Notes under the pieces: model-generated | Databases searched by the model: none | The model's input: the letters and a program-made list of their open reading frames with translations, nothing else | What the model was told of the DNA's origin: nothing | Source: Gaeumannomyces sp. JS-464 | Lineage: Eukaryota > Ascomycota > Sordariomycetes > Magnaporthales > Magnaporthaceae | Direction: 5' to 3' | DNA: 64,000 nucleotides | Assembly (NCBI GenBank): GCA_002197995.1 | Contig: NGZR01000008.1 | Span: 558,001 to 622,000 of the forward strand | In this document: positions 33,130 through 45,026 of the stretch, one piece after another | Layout of the letters: each line of letters begins with the position of its first letter | Position numbering within the stretch: position 1 is the stretch's first letter | Program-made: the position numbers and the translations under genes

Positions 33130-33913
33130 GGTTGGTCCTCCAGCTGTCGTTGCGAGGCCTTTCTGATTTCCTATTCTGGGCCGGCTTCTATTTTGATCCC
33201 GGGCAACGGTGTTTCCTTGCCCTAGATCCAACTATTATTAGGGTGCGCGGGGGTCAATGCCATTGGTCTCTGCCCGTGAGCCTGGACCGCTCGATAGGCT
33301 TCGGGCAAGCGTTTTGGCATGAGCGTGACGGCCCACAGCAGACACGACGTTGGTAAACAGGACCGGCTAGCGATGGTTGCCCCCAGCCCGACCCCAGGAA
33401 CAGAGCCAGAGCAAGACGGCGATGCTTTGGCCGCGAGTACAAAAGAGGTGTGTTGCCCGTTTTGGCAACAACTCAGAGGCTCTTCCCTGCACTCCATCAT
33501 GCGCCAGGCGGCGAGTCAGGTCTATGTAAAATGGCATGCGGGATGGGTGGCACCCGCAACTCCACAAATTTGGAACGGTTGCGGGGTAGGCAGATGTGCC
33601 AAGCGCGACGGCTCGGGAGGTATGTATTTTTTGGGAAGCATCGACTCACCTATCGACTCGCGACACGCCGACGTTGCCTTCGTACCTTGCTCGATATCCT
33701 GGCGTTCCTAGGGTGTACATGTGCGGGAGGCGGACCCTGACAAGGCATCCGGATGATAGCAGTCTAAAATAGCAACCTAGCCGTGGGGATTGGAGTTTGA
33801 ACCCTGGAAACAATGTGTGAGAATACCAATACAACGAGACTCCACACCGTGCCTCTTCTAAACCCCGAGGCCCGCCGGCCTCTTCAGCCCCATCCTTTCC
33901 ACGCCAATGGTCT

Positions 33914-34899
33914 TTAGAACTGATGTATCTGTCCCTTGGTGAAGCCCAGCGCCCCGAGCACGCCGCCGTCCGCACCCTTGGTCAGCACCTTCTCCATGGC
34001 CGGCGGCCCGCACACCAGGACCCTTTGTGTCCTCGCCGGCGGCCTTCTCGCCCTTGGCGGCACGACGCCGGCCTCGCGCAGCAGGTCCTGCGTGACCGTA
34101 CCCGGTCGCGTGCTTGCCACCGCCCGGCTCGGTCGGCTTGCTGACGACGTAGACCGGCCCTGAAGCGGCCCGGGTGCTCGGCGGCGATGGCGGTCGAACT
34201 CGTCCGGCCAGGACAGGTCGCGGTCCTCGTTGACGCCCCCAGACGAGGGTCAGGCGGGTCTTTGTCGGCCGGGTCGGCGAGCACGTGGCGGGCGAGCTGG
34301 TACATGGGCGTGATGCCCGCGCCGCCGGCCACCATGGCGACGTGCGACGTGCTTGTTGCGCGCCCACTTGTAGCCCGGGATCGGCATGAAGTAGACGTGC
34401 TCGCCCGGCTTGAGCTCGTGCATGGCCGTGCTGCCCTTGCCGCCCGGGTAGTGCTTGATCAGGTACTCGACGTAGCCTTTTTGGTCTGTGTGTGTGTGTG
34501 GGTGGGTATTTGTGTATATAGCTGTTCAGTTTATGCGGCACAATGCTTGCAGTGAGAAGATGAAAAGGGAGAAGAGGCGGACGCACTCAGATCGCTAACG
34601 GGCGTATAAGGTCTGGGCACGGGAACCCACGAGCCGTTGGGGAAGGAGATGGTGAGGGTTGCCGAGGTCAGGCTCAGGCCGCTGACGGCGTCCTTGTCCG
34701 GGAACTCGAACCGCAGCCTCTTGGTGTTGTGATTGACCATCTCGGCGCTCTGCAGCCGCAGCGACTTGAGCGGGGGGAAGCCGCCAAAGAACCTCGCGGT
34801 GCCGTCGTCGGCCCTGACGGGCGGCCGGCTCCGCAGGTAGAGGCCGTATGCGCCGGCGGCGACCACGGCGGCCGCGGCGATGGCTAGGTTCGTGCTCAT
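33914..34899 (-). CDS. NADH-cytochrome b5 reductase (multiple frame changes)
   Basis: Exon 1 is 34587..34899, the intron 34486..34586 (GTGCGT...CACAG, 101 nt), exon 2 33914..34485. The N-terminal anchor is STNLAIAAAAVVAAGAYGLY, then a flavoprotein FAD-binding motif RPYTPVSD. The junction gives SDLNQKGYVEYLIKHYPGGK. GGAGITPMYQL (pyridine-nucleotide site) and CGPPAM (NADH-binding) follow, ending near GFTKGQIHQF. The layout fits the membrane-bound CBR1/MCR1 family, which passes electrons from NADH to cytochrome b5 for lipid desaturation and sterol steps. Exon 2 is broken: one extra base before HVAMVAGG, then several small indels between about 34000 and 34270, where the homology alternates among all three frames. 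This gene has more indels than its neighbours, so true decay cannot be excluded. Confidence 0.75.
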
Positions 34900-37040
34900 G
34901 ACGGGCTTTGGTTGTTGTGCTGCTGCTGTAGCTGTCCTTGCTGTTGCTGTTCTTGCTGTTGCTGCGGCTGTCCGGGCGGCCTGGCGGCTGTGGACTGGAA
35001 CATGTTGAATAGAAAAAGGAGAAAGAAGAGAGGGAGGGGAGAGGAGGGCGGAGGTGGACGGTGGCGTAGTGCGGGCTCGGGGGACACTAAATATCGTGCC
35101 CGTGGTTCGGCGGGAGAGATTGTGGGCGGCCGACGATGTGATGCAGGGCTCGGGAATCCGGCATGTATGTGTGCTTCGTTCTCTGCAGGTCGACAAAGGG
35201 GCGGCCTATCGGCAGATCCGGTGGGCTTGCAGGCGAGCAGGTCAACGCGAGCGAGACACAGACGGCGGGGTGCGGTGGCTTGTAGATTTAGTCTCACGCG
35301 GTGCGGTGCGGATCTACGAGTGACGTCCCTGGGCGGGGTGGTCGGAGGTCGCTTTTGGGGAAGTCCCGACGGCTGGGCTGGCTGGGCCGGGCAGCTTCTG
35401 GTCGCTTCTTATTTGCTGAGTTCTAATCTTGTGCGATGGCTGGAGCTGGCTGGTCGTGCCCAGTGGCTGTCCTGGATCAATGTTGGCGTGTGGCTTCGAG
35501 ATAGCGCATCAATAAAACCTTAAATGGCCGGCATCGAAAGCAAAGAAGGCCGTTTTTATGAGTTGGCCACTGTCGGCCCCACGGAGCTTGCAGAATGCCG
35601 ATGCCCAACAGCCCGTCGCTCGCTCTCAGCTCGTGCTCCGGAGGGATTCCAGATAGGAGGTCCTGCCAACTCCGATCAGCCCATCACTGGCTGCAAGATG
35701 ATCCGAACCGCCCGGAGGGGCTTCCAGAAAGACCGGCCAGCGGGCACTCGGTTCGTAGTGACTGGGGCGTCATCTTTGATCGTATGTGAGCTGGGCCACT
35801 CAGGAGGATCCGGAAAGCAATAAGACGGGCAGGCAATTGATCCTTGGCGCCCGGGACCGAGCTTGGCTTTCTCTGCTTCGGGACCGATCGAGGCTGGCGA
35901 CATCAGCTCGATGTAGGTCAGCCAGGCCAAGCATCACTACTTGCGGACATATATGGTCTCCCTGCAGTCTTCGCCATCGCATGCCCGTGTTTCAAAGGCT
36001 TGCCCACCTTGGCGTGAGACGTGACACGCAGGTTGGCTGCCAGGGCTGCATGCGACAAATCTCTATCTGTACAAACGCTGCTTGATTACCTTAATTATCT
36101 TCGTCTGTTCACCTCACTTTCTGCGCACTTAAGCTTTGCACCACCCACCCTATCATCGCGCCCAGCCCTATTACGTCCGACAATCCAGCCTGTTTAAAAT
36201 CTCCCTCGGCCCTCTCGGCCATCTCGCCCTACTCGCCATCCGTCCCCGCCATCATCCTTGAGGGAGCGTGGGGAGGAGGCCGAGGTGGATCTGCCGCACG
36301 CCCGACGAAACGTGCACTGCTCCATCTTGGTCAAGCGATCCGGGTTTCCAGGCCGCCCATCTGCTGATCTGCCAAAGCTGCTGCAGCGAAAGCGGGCGAT
36401 GGGCATGCTGTTTGTTGGTGCCAGCTGCCGCAGAGCAACCATGAAGCCATGGTGGCCTACATCAACGGCCATGCCCAGCACGCAAAGGAATGGTCCATTG
36501 CCCGCCGCGCGGCTGCCAGGGCAAGGATGATGGCGGCGAGGCATGGCTCGTGGCTCGCCACGGCTGGGATATGCCCGTCGCCGCGGCGCGGGCCGTGATC
36601 TCGAGCCAAACCTTTCTCTCCCATCGATTCTGCCATTCCTCCTCTCGATTCGTGCATCTGGTGCCCGCCTCTTCCCAGCACTTCACTTGGGGTGTTTCCG
36701 GACGAGCAACGCTCTGGCAGCTGCATGCTAAAGATAGGAGACGGCCTGCATATTTTGCTTTGATCTCTTCCGGTGTATTTGGCAGCAGGACTGCAGCACA
36801 CGATACCGACCATTCGCCCATCCGAGGTCACAAGACATATAACTCAGCCCGCTTGTTATTTGGCCTTTCCCTACTTCCGCCTCGCTGAGAAAACATACCA
36901 GGCTGGTTTTCCGCGGGGATCACGCAAGTTCCCACTGCATTCACCCGTCGCCAATCTAGCGACTGGCTTCGCGGGTTGCGCCTCTCAACCTTGACCCCCA
37001 ATCTCGAGCACAGTCGACCCATGCGGAGGTCGCAGCAGCC
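34900..37040. other. Intergenic without recognisable gene
   Basis: The first 150 bases are the reductase leader. The rest has only short ORFs with no domain. The last bases contain a short upstream ORF described separately. Confidence 0.4.
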
Positions 37041-37044
37041 ATGA
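37021..37044 (+). promoter_or_regulatory. Seven-codon upstream ORF overlapping the main start as ATGA
   Basis: ATG CGG AGG TCG CAG CAG CCA TGA. The TGA (37042-37044) overlaps the main ATG (37041-37043). Such ATGA overlaps can couple re-initiation on the main frame. Whether it is translated depends on the transcript start. Confidence 0.4.
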
Positions 37045-38263
37045 TACCGCCGGCGTCTCTGCTGAGGCTGGCCCCGTACGTCTGGGCCGGCCTACTATGT
37101 GGATCGCTCGCGGCCCAGGAGCCTCGAGACAGGATAGAGTTCGGAGCCGTGGCTGAAATACCTGGAGGGGTAGGAACCCGCTCCCCAACAGGCTCGGCTG
37201 GACGGACGCATTCTGGATCTGGACTTGCAAAGGCTAACGCCGTATAATTGGCCTCCTCCTTTCAGATGCAAGGGAAAAGGCTCACGTTTGCCGACGGCTT
37301 AAATCTGCACATCCTCTCGCCGACCCCGCGGGCCATCACCGTCCGGCGGCGGGGGCTGGACAAGGCAGCCTCGACGGCGTACGATGTGGCGGGCTACGGG
37401 CCCGGCGCCTTCGCCCCGCTCGCGGGCCACAGCTACGTCGTCGACCTCAACGACACAGCTGCGGACCTGGCCTACGCGCGCGTCGAGCTGCCCCTGGGGA
37501 CGCCGGCCGCGCCTGGCTGGACGCCGAGGGCTGCGGCGGCGTCCACGTCGGCAAGCGCGCCGGCGCCGGCGCCGGCGACTGGTGGGCCGTGGACCCGACC
37601 CGCACGGGCGCCTGGGTCGTCCGGCTCGGGTCCGTGGCGGGCGAGTACGTGCTGCTGGGCGGCGCCGGCCTCCTGGGCCGCCGTCAGCGGTCCCCGAGGA
37701 GCTGCGCCGACGCGCCGGCGGCGGCAACAGCGACGACCCGCCCATCGACGCGCTGGCCGTGACGGAGCTGGTCCGGTCGATCCAGCAGATCGTCAGCCAA
37801 GCGGCCATGGGCCCCGGCAGCAGCGCGCGCGAGGGCGTGCGCGGCGTGTGCGACGCCCTCGGCCGCGAGTGCGCCACCCTGGCCGCCTCGTCAGGGTCCG
37901 CCGCCGCCGCCGGCGTCGACCAGCGCCAGGTTCAGGACGCCTGCTCCACGCTGCGCCAAAAGTGCGCCGAGCTGCAGGTCGGCGTCAATGTTGGCGTTGG
38001 CGTCGGTCCGGAGCCGCCTCCTCCGCCGCCGGGGGCCGGGTTGGGGATGCCGCCCCCACCCCCGCCTCCAAGGGCAGCTGGCGGGTTGGGACCGCCCCCG
38101 CCCCCGCCGGCGCAGGGAGCAGGCTGGGCCCTCCGACGCAGCCGGGCGTCCCAACGCTGCTAGCCCGGCTGATATCAACGGCTTGTCTGCCGGGACACGG
38201 ATAGGTCGTGACCTGGCGCTAGGAATAGGGGCTGTTTTGCTCGTGGGACTGTTCACCGTGTAA
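37041..38263 (+). CDS. Putative secreted, GPI-anchored protein (frame-disrupted)
   Basis: Exon 1 is 37041..37169 and encodes a signal peptide (IPPASLLRLAPYVWAGLLCG). The 96-nt intron at 37170-37265 (GTAGGA...TTTCAG, branch GCTAAC) joins cleanly to MQGKRLTFADGLNLHILSPT and on to a region with VVDLNDTAADLAYARVELPL. The protein then follows other frames: AWLDAEGCGGVHVGKRAGAG and WVVRLGSVAGEYVLLGGAGL in one frame, then DDPPIDALAVTELVRSIQQI, VCDALGRECATLA and a Pro-rich stretch in another, and finally a hydrophobic C-terminus (RDLALGIGAVLLVGLFTV) in a third. Frame changes are near 37505, 37680 and 38110-38160. A signal peptide, paired Cys, Pro/Gly linker and hydrophobic tail suggest a GPI-anchored wall or membrane protein. 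I do not recognise the family. Confidence 0.6.
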
Positions 38264-38422
38264 TGACGTTGATCGTTTCGGTTCACGCACGATCGGGCAG
38301 GAGTTCTCTCGAAATGGTGCGCAACTACCTATACAACGCAGCCTTATTTCCTACACTATCCGTTCATATGCGTCCCCAGCTTTCCATGCAGCATGAATGA
38401 CAGACGGCCGACCACATTTATG

Positions 38423-39558
38423 TTACTTCTTGCCGAACAGCGCTTCCCTCGTGTCGTACGTGTACTCGAGCTCGCCGTGGAAGTAGTTGGCCGTCTCGCC
38501 CTTGTTGATGGCCCAGGCCTCGTCGAGCGCTTTGACCACGTCCTCGGGCAGGGGCCCCTTCTCGAGGTTGTTGAGGTTGTCCTCGAGCTGCGCGCCGCTG
38601 GAGACGCCGATGATGATGCCGTCGTTGCCGCCCCTGGACGCGGGCCTCAGGGCCGAGTGGTGGACGGTCCAGCGCAGGGCCGTCTCGATCATGGTCAGGC
38701 CCGGGTGGCGCGCGACGGCCTCCTCGACCGTCTTGAGGCGCGGAAGGTGGAGTCCTTGAAGTAGCGGTTGCGGTACATCTTGCCGAGGGTTGCCGTCGAG
38801 TCGCTGAACCGCCCCTCGGCGGGGACCATGTCCTTGGACTTGACCTTGCCGCTGAAGAGCCCGCCGGCGAGCGGGTTGTAGACGACGACGTCGAGGCCGT
38901 AGCGGCGGCAGGCGGGCAGCAGCTCGGCCTCGATGGAGCGCGTGATGGCGTTGTACATGGCCTGGTAAACGGTCGGGCGCACCCAGCCGTTGTGCTTGCA
39001 CGTCATGACGATCTCGGCCACCTCGAAGGCGGTAAAGTTGGAGATGCCGAAGTTGACGAACTTGCCGGCCTTGTGCAGCTGGTCGATGGCCGAGAGGGTC
39101 TCGGCAAAGGGGACGCCGCGGTCGGCGGCGTGCAGGTAGAGGAGCTGGTGGTGGTGGAGGCGTCAGTTGAGGGGGCTAGATAGACAAGACGCAGCGAGAC
39201 GGCAGGTCATGAAACTCACGTCGATCTTGTCGGTCCCTAGGTCCTTCAGGCTCGTCTCGACAGAGGCGGTCACCTTGTCGGCCGTGTTGTCGCCGTGCTC
39301 TTTGGGGTACTGCACTTTGGTGGCGAGCGCGAGGCCGCGCTTTTGCCAGCCGACCTCGCGCGTGAAGGCCTCCTGCTTGCCGCCGACGTACATGCGGGCT
39401 GTGTCGACCTCCATGTAGCCGCGGCCTTGGAAGATGTCGAGGACTTTGCCGAACTCGGCCACATCGGTGATGCGCGCGCCCGTCTCCTCGTCGGGCCCAA
39501 ACGTCATCAGGCCCAGGATGACCCTGTTGTTAGGGTTCTGCGCGATGAGGGGCGACAT
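38423..39558 (-). CDS. Aldo/keto reductase, AKR7 (aflatoxin aldehyde reductase)-like (one frameshift)
   Basis: Exon 1 is 39220..39558, the intron 39145..39219 (GTGAGT...ACCAG, 75 nt), exon 2 38423..39144; about 353 aa if one missing base is restored. NNRVILGLMTFGPDEE opens the barrel. The catalytic region reads YMEVDTARMYVGGKQE (Asp and Tyr) and GLALATKVQYP (Lys). After the intron come LLYLHAADRGVPF, the family phrase GISNFTAFEVAEI, YNPLAGGLFSGK and IIIGVSSGAQLEDNL (NADPH 2'-phosphate site). The frame breaks at plus-strand 38737-38738, where loss of one C from a CCC run turns ALKTVEEAVARHP out of frame. All catalytic residues are present. It probably reduces aldehydes or dialdehydes with NADPH in the cytosol. 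Confidence 0.85.
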
Positions 39559-40834
39559 GTTTGCGGTGGTCTTTGCTTCTTGGTGGCTCCTAGGTTCTTG
39601 ATCTCTGTCTGTCTGTCTATGGCGATGTTGGTGTAAGTGGCACACAGCAGGCAGGATGGCGTCCTCTCCCGGATCAGCCGCAACTTTGAGCCCAGCTCGG
39701 GCGGCCAAAGCCATCGTAAGTCGGCCGGTCTTTACCCCGCCACCATGACTCCTGACGGCTCACGGCACGGGTGGTGGGGTAGCCCCAGCTGAAGAGCACG
39801 ATGTCTGCACGTCATCTTGGTTGGGAGCAAATACAGCCCAGAGTTTGACAAATGGGACTGGAGGGCTGTGTGGTGCACACGAAGGGCGTCCTGCCAGCTA
39901 ATACACCAGCTACCTACCTTACCTATGTTTTGCCATTTCAATGGGAGAAGCCTCAACTCTGAGGGCTGGAGTCTGGTAGGGTACCTGGCAGGCAGAGATA
40001 GTTCATCGGTGAGGAGCCTGGAACCTTGGCCCAACACCTCAAAGGTGAATGCTGCGTCAAGCACCAACCGATCCGTAGATCCTGCAGCCGCCAGGCAGAT
40101 CACCACAGTCCCACGGTGCTTAATAAAAGCCTGCACTTGTGTTCTCATCATGAGGGAGCGTGGATCTCCACGTGATACCGTGGCTGCATTCCCCTTCAGG
40201 CCTGGTCCCATCCATGACGGGCATGCCTCGTGCCTGTGCATGAGCGGATTCCCCCACATCGCCCATTCCACAACAGCGCCAAGAGCAAGGGCTCGCTGCC
40301 TCAGGCGCTGCGCCTTTAATTGATTCGCGTTGCTCGCACCTCCTTTTCGCGTTCCCCGTCACGCATTTTCGCGTCTTTCCCACACACCCCCAGTCGTGGC
40401 TCTCGCTTCCGTTGTCAGGCAATTAAACCACCAAAGGCGGTCGCAAGCCACTTTGGCCAATTTGGGCGAAAAATCGTGGCAATCTTGTCTGGCCGATATT
40501 CTGCCGCCTGCGAATAACCTCATCGCCTCAGCCCCCAAGCACAACCGCCGCGACACCCGACCATTTCGAAGCGCCTCCTGACACGATAAGCCTCCTGCTG
40601 ACTGGCTGGCGCTGCTGCACACAATCTGCCCCTCGCCGCCCTGACGGCCCGACCCCTCGCCGTTGTCCCGTCGTTTCGGTTCCTGTTCAATCGACGATAC
40701 CCGCGCTGCTGCCTTGGTGCGCATAGCCGATAACAAGTCCGTCGAACCCCAGCCGAGTCCGTCTCCACGAGCGCATCCTGTCGTCGGCCGACCGACCCGA
40801 TTCTTTTCGGCTGCGGCCATCGGCAGGCCTCGCC
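39559..40834. other. Divergent promoter region between AKR and MBP1-like gene
   Basis: The AKR (minus) and the MBP1-like gene (plus) diverge from here. No coding sequence recognised. Confidence 0.4.
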
Positions 40835-43625
40835 ATGGTCAAGGCAGCGGCCGCTGTTAGCACGCCCACTGGGCCGGGCATATACAGCGCCACGTACAGC
40901 GGAGTAAGTTGTGATGGAGCTGAAAAAAATTGGCCTTGTTGGGTTCGAATCCTCGGGAGCATGCGACATGGCCGACGCATATTGTCACGATCTCCGCGAT
41001 CTCGCTCAGTCGTCAAGCATCTGGCCCAAGTGCAGGCTGGAGTTGTCGCTCTGCTCTGCACTTGGAGTTCTTTCTCCTTTTCCTCTCATACATGACGCCT
41101 TCTCCCCTCCACCCGCCCTTTATCCCTTCAACATCCTATCTATCTGTTCCTGCTCCCTGCTCGTCAGACCAAGCAAGTGCCTCTGGCAACCTGCGGAGCC
41201 AGCTGCCCTATGATGCGCTAGCTGCAGCGTTGTCATACCGTTCCCACCTTGTCGCCATGCCGCTGCGCATCGCATAATGCCTCTTGATAACTTGGCAGTC
41301 GAGTCTAACCTCTTGGTCGCAACCATCTAGATACCGGTGTATGAATACCAATTTGGCGTCGACCTGAAGGAACATGTTATGCGACGTCGTCATGACGACT
41401 GGATCAACGCGACACACATCCTCAAGGCTGCTGGCTTCGACAAACCCGCAAGGACAAGAATCCTCGAGCGGGAGGTTCAAAAGGACACCCACGAGAAGAT
41501 CCAGGGTGGATACGGAAAGTATCAAGGTTCGTCCGCCAAAGCTTGCTTGCGCCGCCTTCCAAAGCGTTTCCAAGATTCACCGAGACTCCAGTCGGCGCTA
41601 ATGATTTCCTCTCTGCCACATCTAGGAACGTGGATCCCGTTGGAATCTGGCGAGGCCCTCGCAAACAGGAACAACGTCTACGACCGACTACGACCAATAT
41701 TCGAGTATGTTCCAGGCGCCGAAAGTCCCCCGCCCGCGCCAAGGCACGCGAGCAAGCCAAAACAGCCGAAGAAGCCCGCCGTTCCCAAGTTCAACAGCAA
41801 AGCCGCGCGCGCCGCTGCGGCAAGTCAAGCATCATCACAGCCTGTTCCCTACTCGGCCGCACCGACACCCCAAGACGGATTCGATAATGGCGACGTCCTT
41901 ATGGAAGACGACGGCACCCCAGACAACCTGACGGTGGGATGGCGTCGTATCTTGCCGAGGAAGACAGACACGACCTCTCGCACTTCTCGACAGGCCACCG
42001 CAAGCGCAAGCGGGAGGAGTTGCTGCAGGACCTGACGGATCAGCAGCACTCCGTGTACGGCGATGAGCTGCTGGACTACTTCTTGCTCTCTAGGAACGAG
42101 CGCCCAGCGATACGTCCCGATCCCCCGACGAACTTCCAACCCGACTGGGCCATCGACATGGACCGCCACACGGCGATCCACTGGGCCGCAGCCATGGGCG
42201 ACGTGGAAATCATCAAGCAGCTCAAGCGTTTCGGCGCGAGGTTAGACGTCCAGAACGTCCGGGGCGAGACACCACTCATGCGCGCCGTCAACTTTACAAA
42301 CTGCTACGAGAAACAGACGTTCCCGGCCGTCATGAAGGAGCTCTTTGAGACGGTCGATCAGCGCGATCTCGCCGGCTGCACCGTCATCCATCACGCTGCC
42401 ATCATGAAGAGCGGCCGCGTGTCGAGCCCGTCGTGCTCGCGCTACTACCTGGACAACATACTCAACAGGCTCCAGGAGACACACGGCCCCGACTTTGTCC
42501 AGCAGCTGCTCGACGCACAGGACGTAGACGGCAACACAGCCGTCCACTTGGCCGCCCAGCGCGGCGCGAGCAAGTGCATCCGCGCTCTGCTTGGCCGCGG
42601 TGCCAGCACCGACGTTGCCAATAACGAGGGCATCCGTGCTGAAGACCTGATCAGAGAACTCAACGCGAGCAAGAAGGCACGCTCGGCTCCGCAACGCTCG
42701 TCATCGCCCTTCGCTCCCGAGTCGCAACGTCACGTCTCGTTCCGAGATGCGTTGGGCGATGCTGCCGGTGAGGGAGCAGCCGGCGTAACGGGGAGCACTG
42801 GCAGCACCGCACACCACGCCCACCATGGCCCCGTGGGCAGCAAACTCGCGATGTCGTACAAGTCGGAGGCGGCGCTCACGGTGCAGAACCGGATCACGCC
42901 GCTAGTTTTCGAGAAGTTCCACGAGTTGGCGCGCAGCTACGAGGACGAGTGGCGCGAGAAGGACGAGGCGGAGCATGAGGCGGCCCGGATCCTGAGCAAC
43001 GCGCAGGCCGAACTTGACGCCGCGCGCGCCCAGGCCGCCGAGATCGAGGCGATGCTGCAGCCCGAACCCGCGGCGTCGCGGCTCGAAGCCGAGGTGGCGG
43101 CGGTCGCAGCCAAGGTGACGTCGTTTGTGTCGCACCAGAACCGCATCGCCGTCGAGGGGCTCGTCGAGCGCGAGCTGGTTGCCGCGGCAGAGGCGGCCGA
43201 GGGTGCCATGAACGGCGGTAGCGGCAACGGTGACGGCAACGGGCGCCGGAAACGGGGTTGAAGAGCGGTTCCGGCTGGCCAACGAACTGCGGCAGCTCTT
43301 GGCTGAGCAGCAGGTGGCCGAGGCCGAGTACGTGGACGCGCTTAGCGTGGTGGGCACAGGCGAGAACATTGAGCAGTACAAGCGCCTGCTCAAGATCTGT
43401 CTGGGCCCCGAGGCCGAGAGTCTCGACGACAACCTCGACGGCATCATTGAGATGATGGAGGAGGAAGCCGTCGACGGGGCCGGTGGCGACGCGGCCGGCT
43501 CCGGCCCGGAAGAGCACGCCATGACCGATGCTGCGGCAGGGCTCAACGGGGCAGGATCGGGATCCATGGCGCCGCCGGGGTTGCATATAGGAGGGGCGGA
43601 GCCAATGGAGATCTCGGTCCTGTAG
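40835..43625 (+). CDS. mbp1: APSES-ankyrin transcription factor, MBP1/RES-type (two frame errors)
   Basis: Exons 40835..40903, 41331..41526 and 41626..43625; introns of 427 nt (GTAAGT, branch TCTAAC) and 99 nt. About 755 aa. The APSES DNA-binding domain begins [20 protein letters not shown] and contains [30 protein letters not shown] and [12 protein letters not shown]. It is followed by a basic linker ([12 protein letters not shown]), ankyrin repeats ([40 protein letters not shown]) and a C-terminal coiled coil ([20 protein letters not shown]). This is the MBF-type factor that binds MluI cell-cycle boxes to drive G1/S genes with a Swi6-type partner. Frame breaks: one G missing from a GGG run at 41936-41938 (before [12 protein letters not shown]) and one extra base near 43210-43245 (before [14 protein letters not shown]). 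An essential conserved gene like this is unlikely to be a pseudogene. Confidence 0.92.
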
Positions 43626-44971
43626 GGCAAATGGCCGCGATACCTCCACCCCCGTGCTAACCGCGCCCCTTATCCCCACTGAGCCGTGACGGCTCGTTGA
43701 ATCCTGTTGTCGCTTTTCTCGCACCTGTTATCCATGCCCCACACACAGCAATGCTTCCATGTCATCAAGATCTCGATGTCTTTCGACCCATGTCAAAAAA
43801 AAACAAACGCTCTTCACTGTCAGCACGAAGGAGCCGGCCCAGGCTCTGGGCAAGCGGGGTTGACGCTCAATCGCCGGGGATCAGGGCTGTTTCAATGCAA
43901 TCGCTGGTGCCTGGAGGGATTCCGCGATCTGCAATCTCGCCGCACTTGCGACGAACACCTGTCCCTTGAAGGATCTCCCGTCAAACCGGGATTTCTGGCG
44001 TTAAGCTGAAACGATCGCCCGATACCTTGTCGTCTAGCGGATGCTTTTTTTTTCGAATACCCTACACTTTTATCCGTCTGGATTTTCTTTTGTTTTGTTT
44101 AATGTCTTGTGGTGTGTGTGTATCTAAATATGACGGCGTTTGCGGAGCACTTCCTGGCCCCTACACGGGTGAAGGGGAACAAAAAGGAAAGGGAGATAGA
44201 CGCAGAAGAAGAGGAGTGAGGAAGTAGGAGTGGGATTCTCATGTGCTTTTGGCTCTGAGGATGGATGTCGACTTGTTTTGTTTTTCATGTATTTTTCTGG
44301 GCGCTGCGCGGTCGTTGAAAACCACCAAAACTCACTATCGCCGCCCCCCTTTTTATTCCCCTTTCTTTTTGTTACTGTTGGCTACCGGGCCCGTCACCTC
44401 GCCCAAAACTCCTTCCACTGCATTATTACATCCCCTTCCTTTCGCCTCCTGCTACTGTACACTCTATGGATAATGATTCCACAACCTGTGTTTCCCTTAA
44501 TTACACCATTGGTTTGACCTCCTGCCGTGTCTGGCCCTTGTTTCCGAGCACCTCCTCAGTTCGGTTGGCTGAGCCAAGGGTGTGAAAGGCCTCGCCGCCC
44601 ATGGTTCCTTATTGTCTCTTCTCCATCAGGCCTCGTCCGTCGGCCACAATTGTGCCACATCCCTGGTCTATCGCGATGGGTTGCTTTTTTGATAGAGTAG
44701 ACAATGCACGAAATATGATGCTCTCGAACACCAAAAAGGTACCCTTGGGTAGGTACTTTGCCAATCAACCTCTGACCATCTATCCGCCCTGCCACCCCTG
44801 TGAAGCCGCCCTGAGAGGGTGTGCATCCGCCCGCGTCTCACCACCCACCTCTTCCTTGTTCAGCATTGTCGCTCGGGACCGCACGGGTTGAGCCTGATGG
44901 CCTTACCATCGGGTAGCGGCGACGGATTGGGAGATGGGAAAATGCCCGAAGACGAAGGACCAACGGCCCAA

Positions 44972-45026
<55 letters not shown>

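Larger units (their letters stand above)
32911..33913. other. Precursor promoter and 3' flank of the reductase gene
   Basis: Contains the 5' leader and TATA element of the peptide-precursor gene; the rest, to 33913, has only short ORFs. Confidence 0.4.

Noticed and set aside
37041..39558. Idea that the reductases (b5 reductase, AKR) form a biosynthetic cluster with the peptide precursor
   Set aside because: Both are common housekeeping-type enzymes and no UstYa-type, methyltransferase, P450 or transporter gene accompanies them. Proximity alone is not enough.
40940..40965. GGGTTCGAATCC, a tRNA T-loop-like motif in the first intron of the MBP1-like gene
   Set aside because: No paired T-stem, acceptor or anticodon arm surrounds it.
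44020..44045. TTGTCGTCTAGCGGAT, similar to the D-arm of fungal Glu/Asp tRNAs
   Set aside because: It runs straight into a poly-T tract; no anticodon arm or T-arm follows. Probably chance or a tiny remnant.
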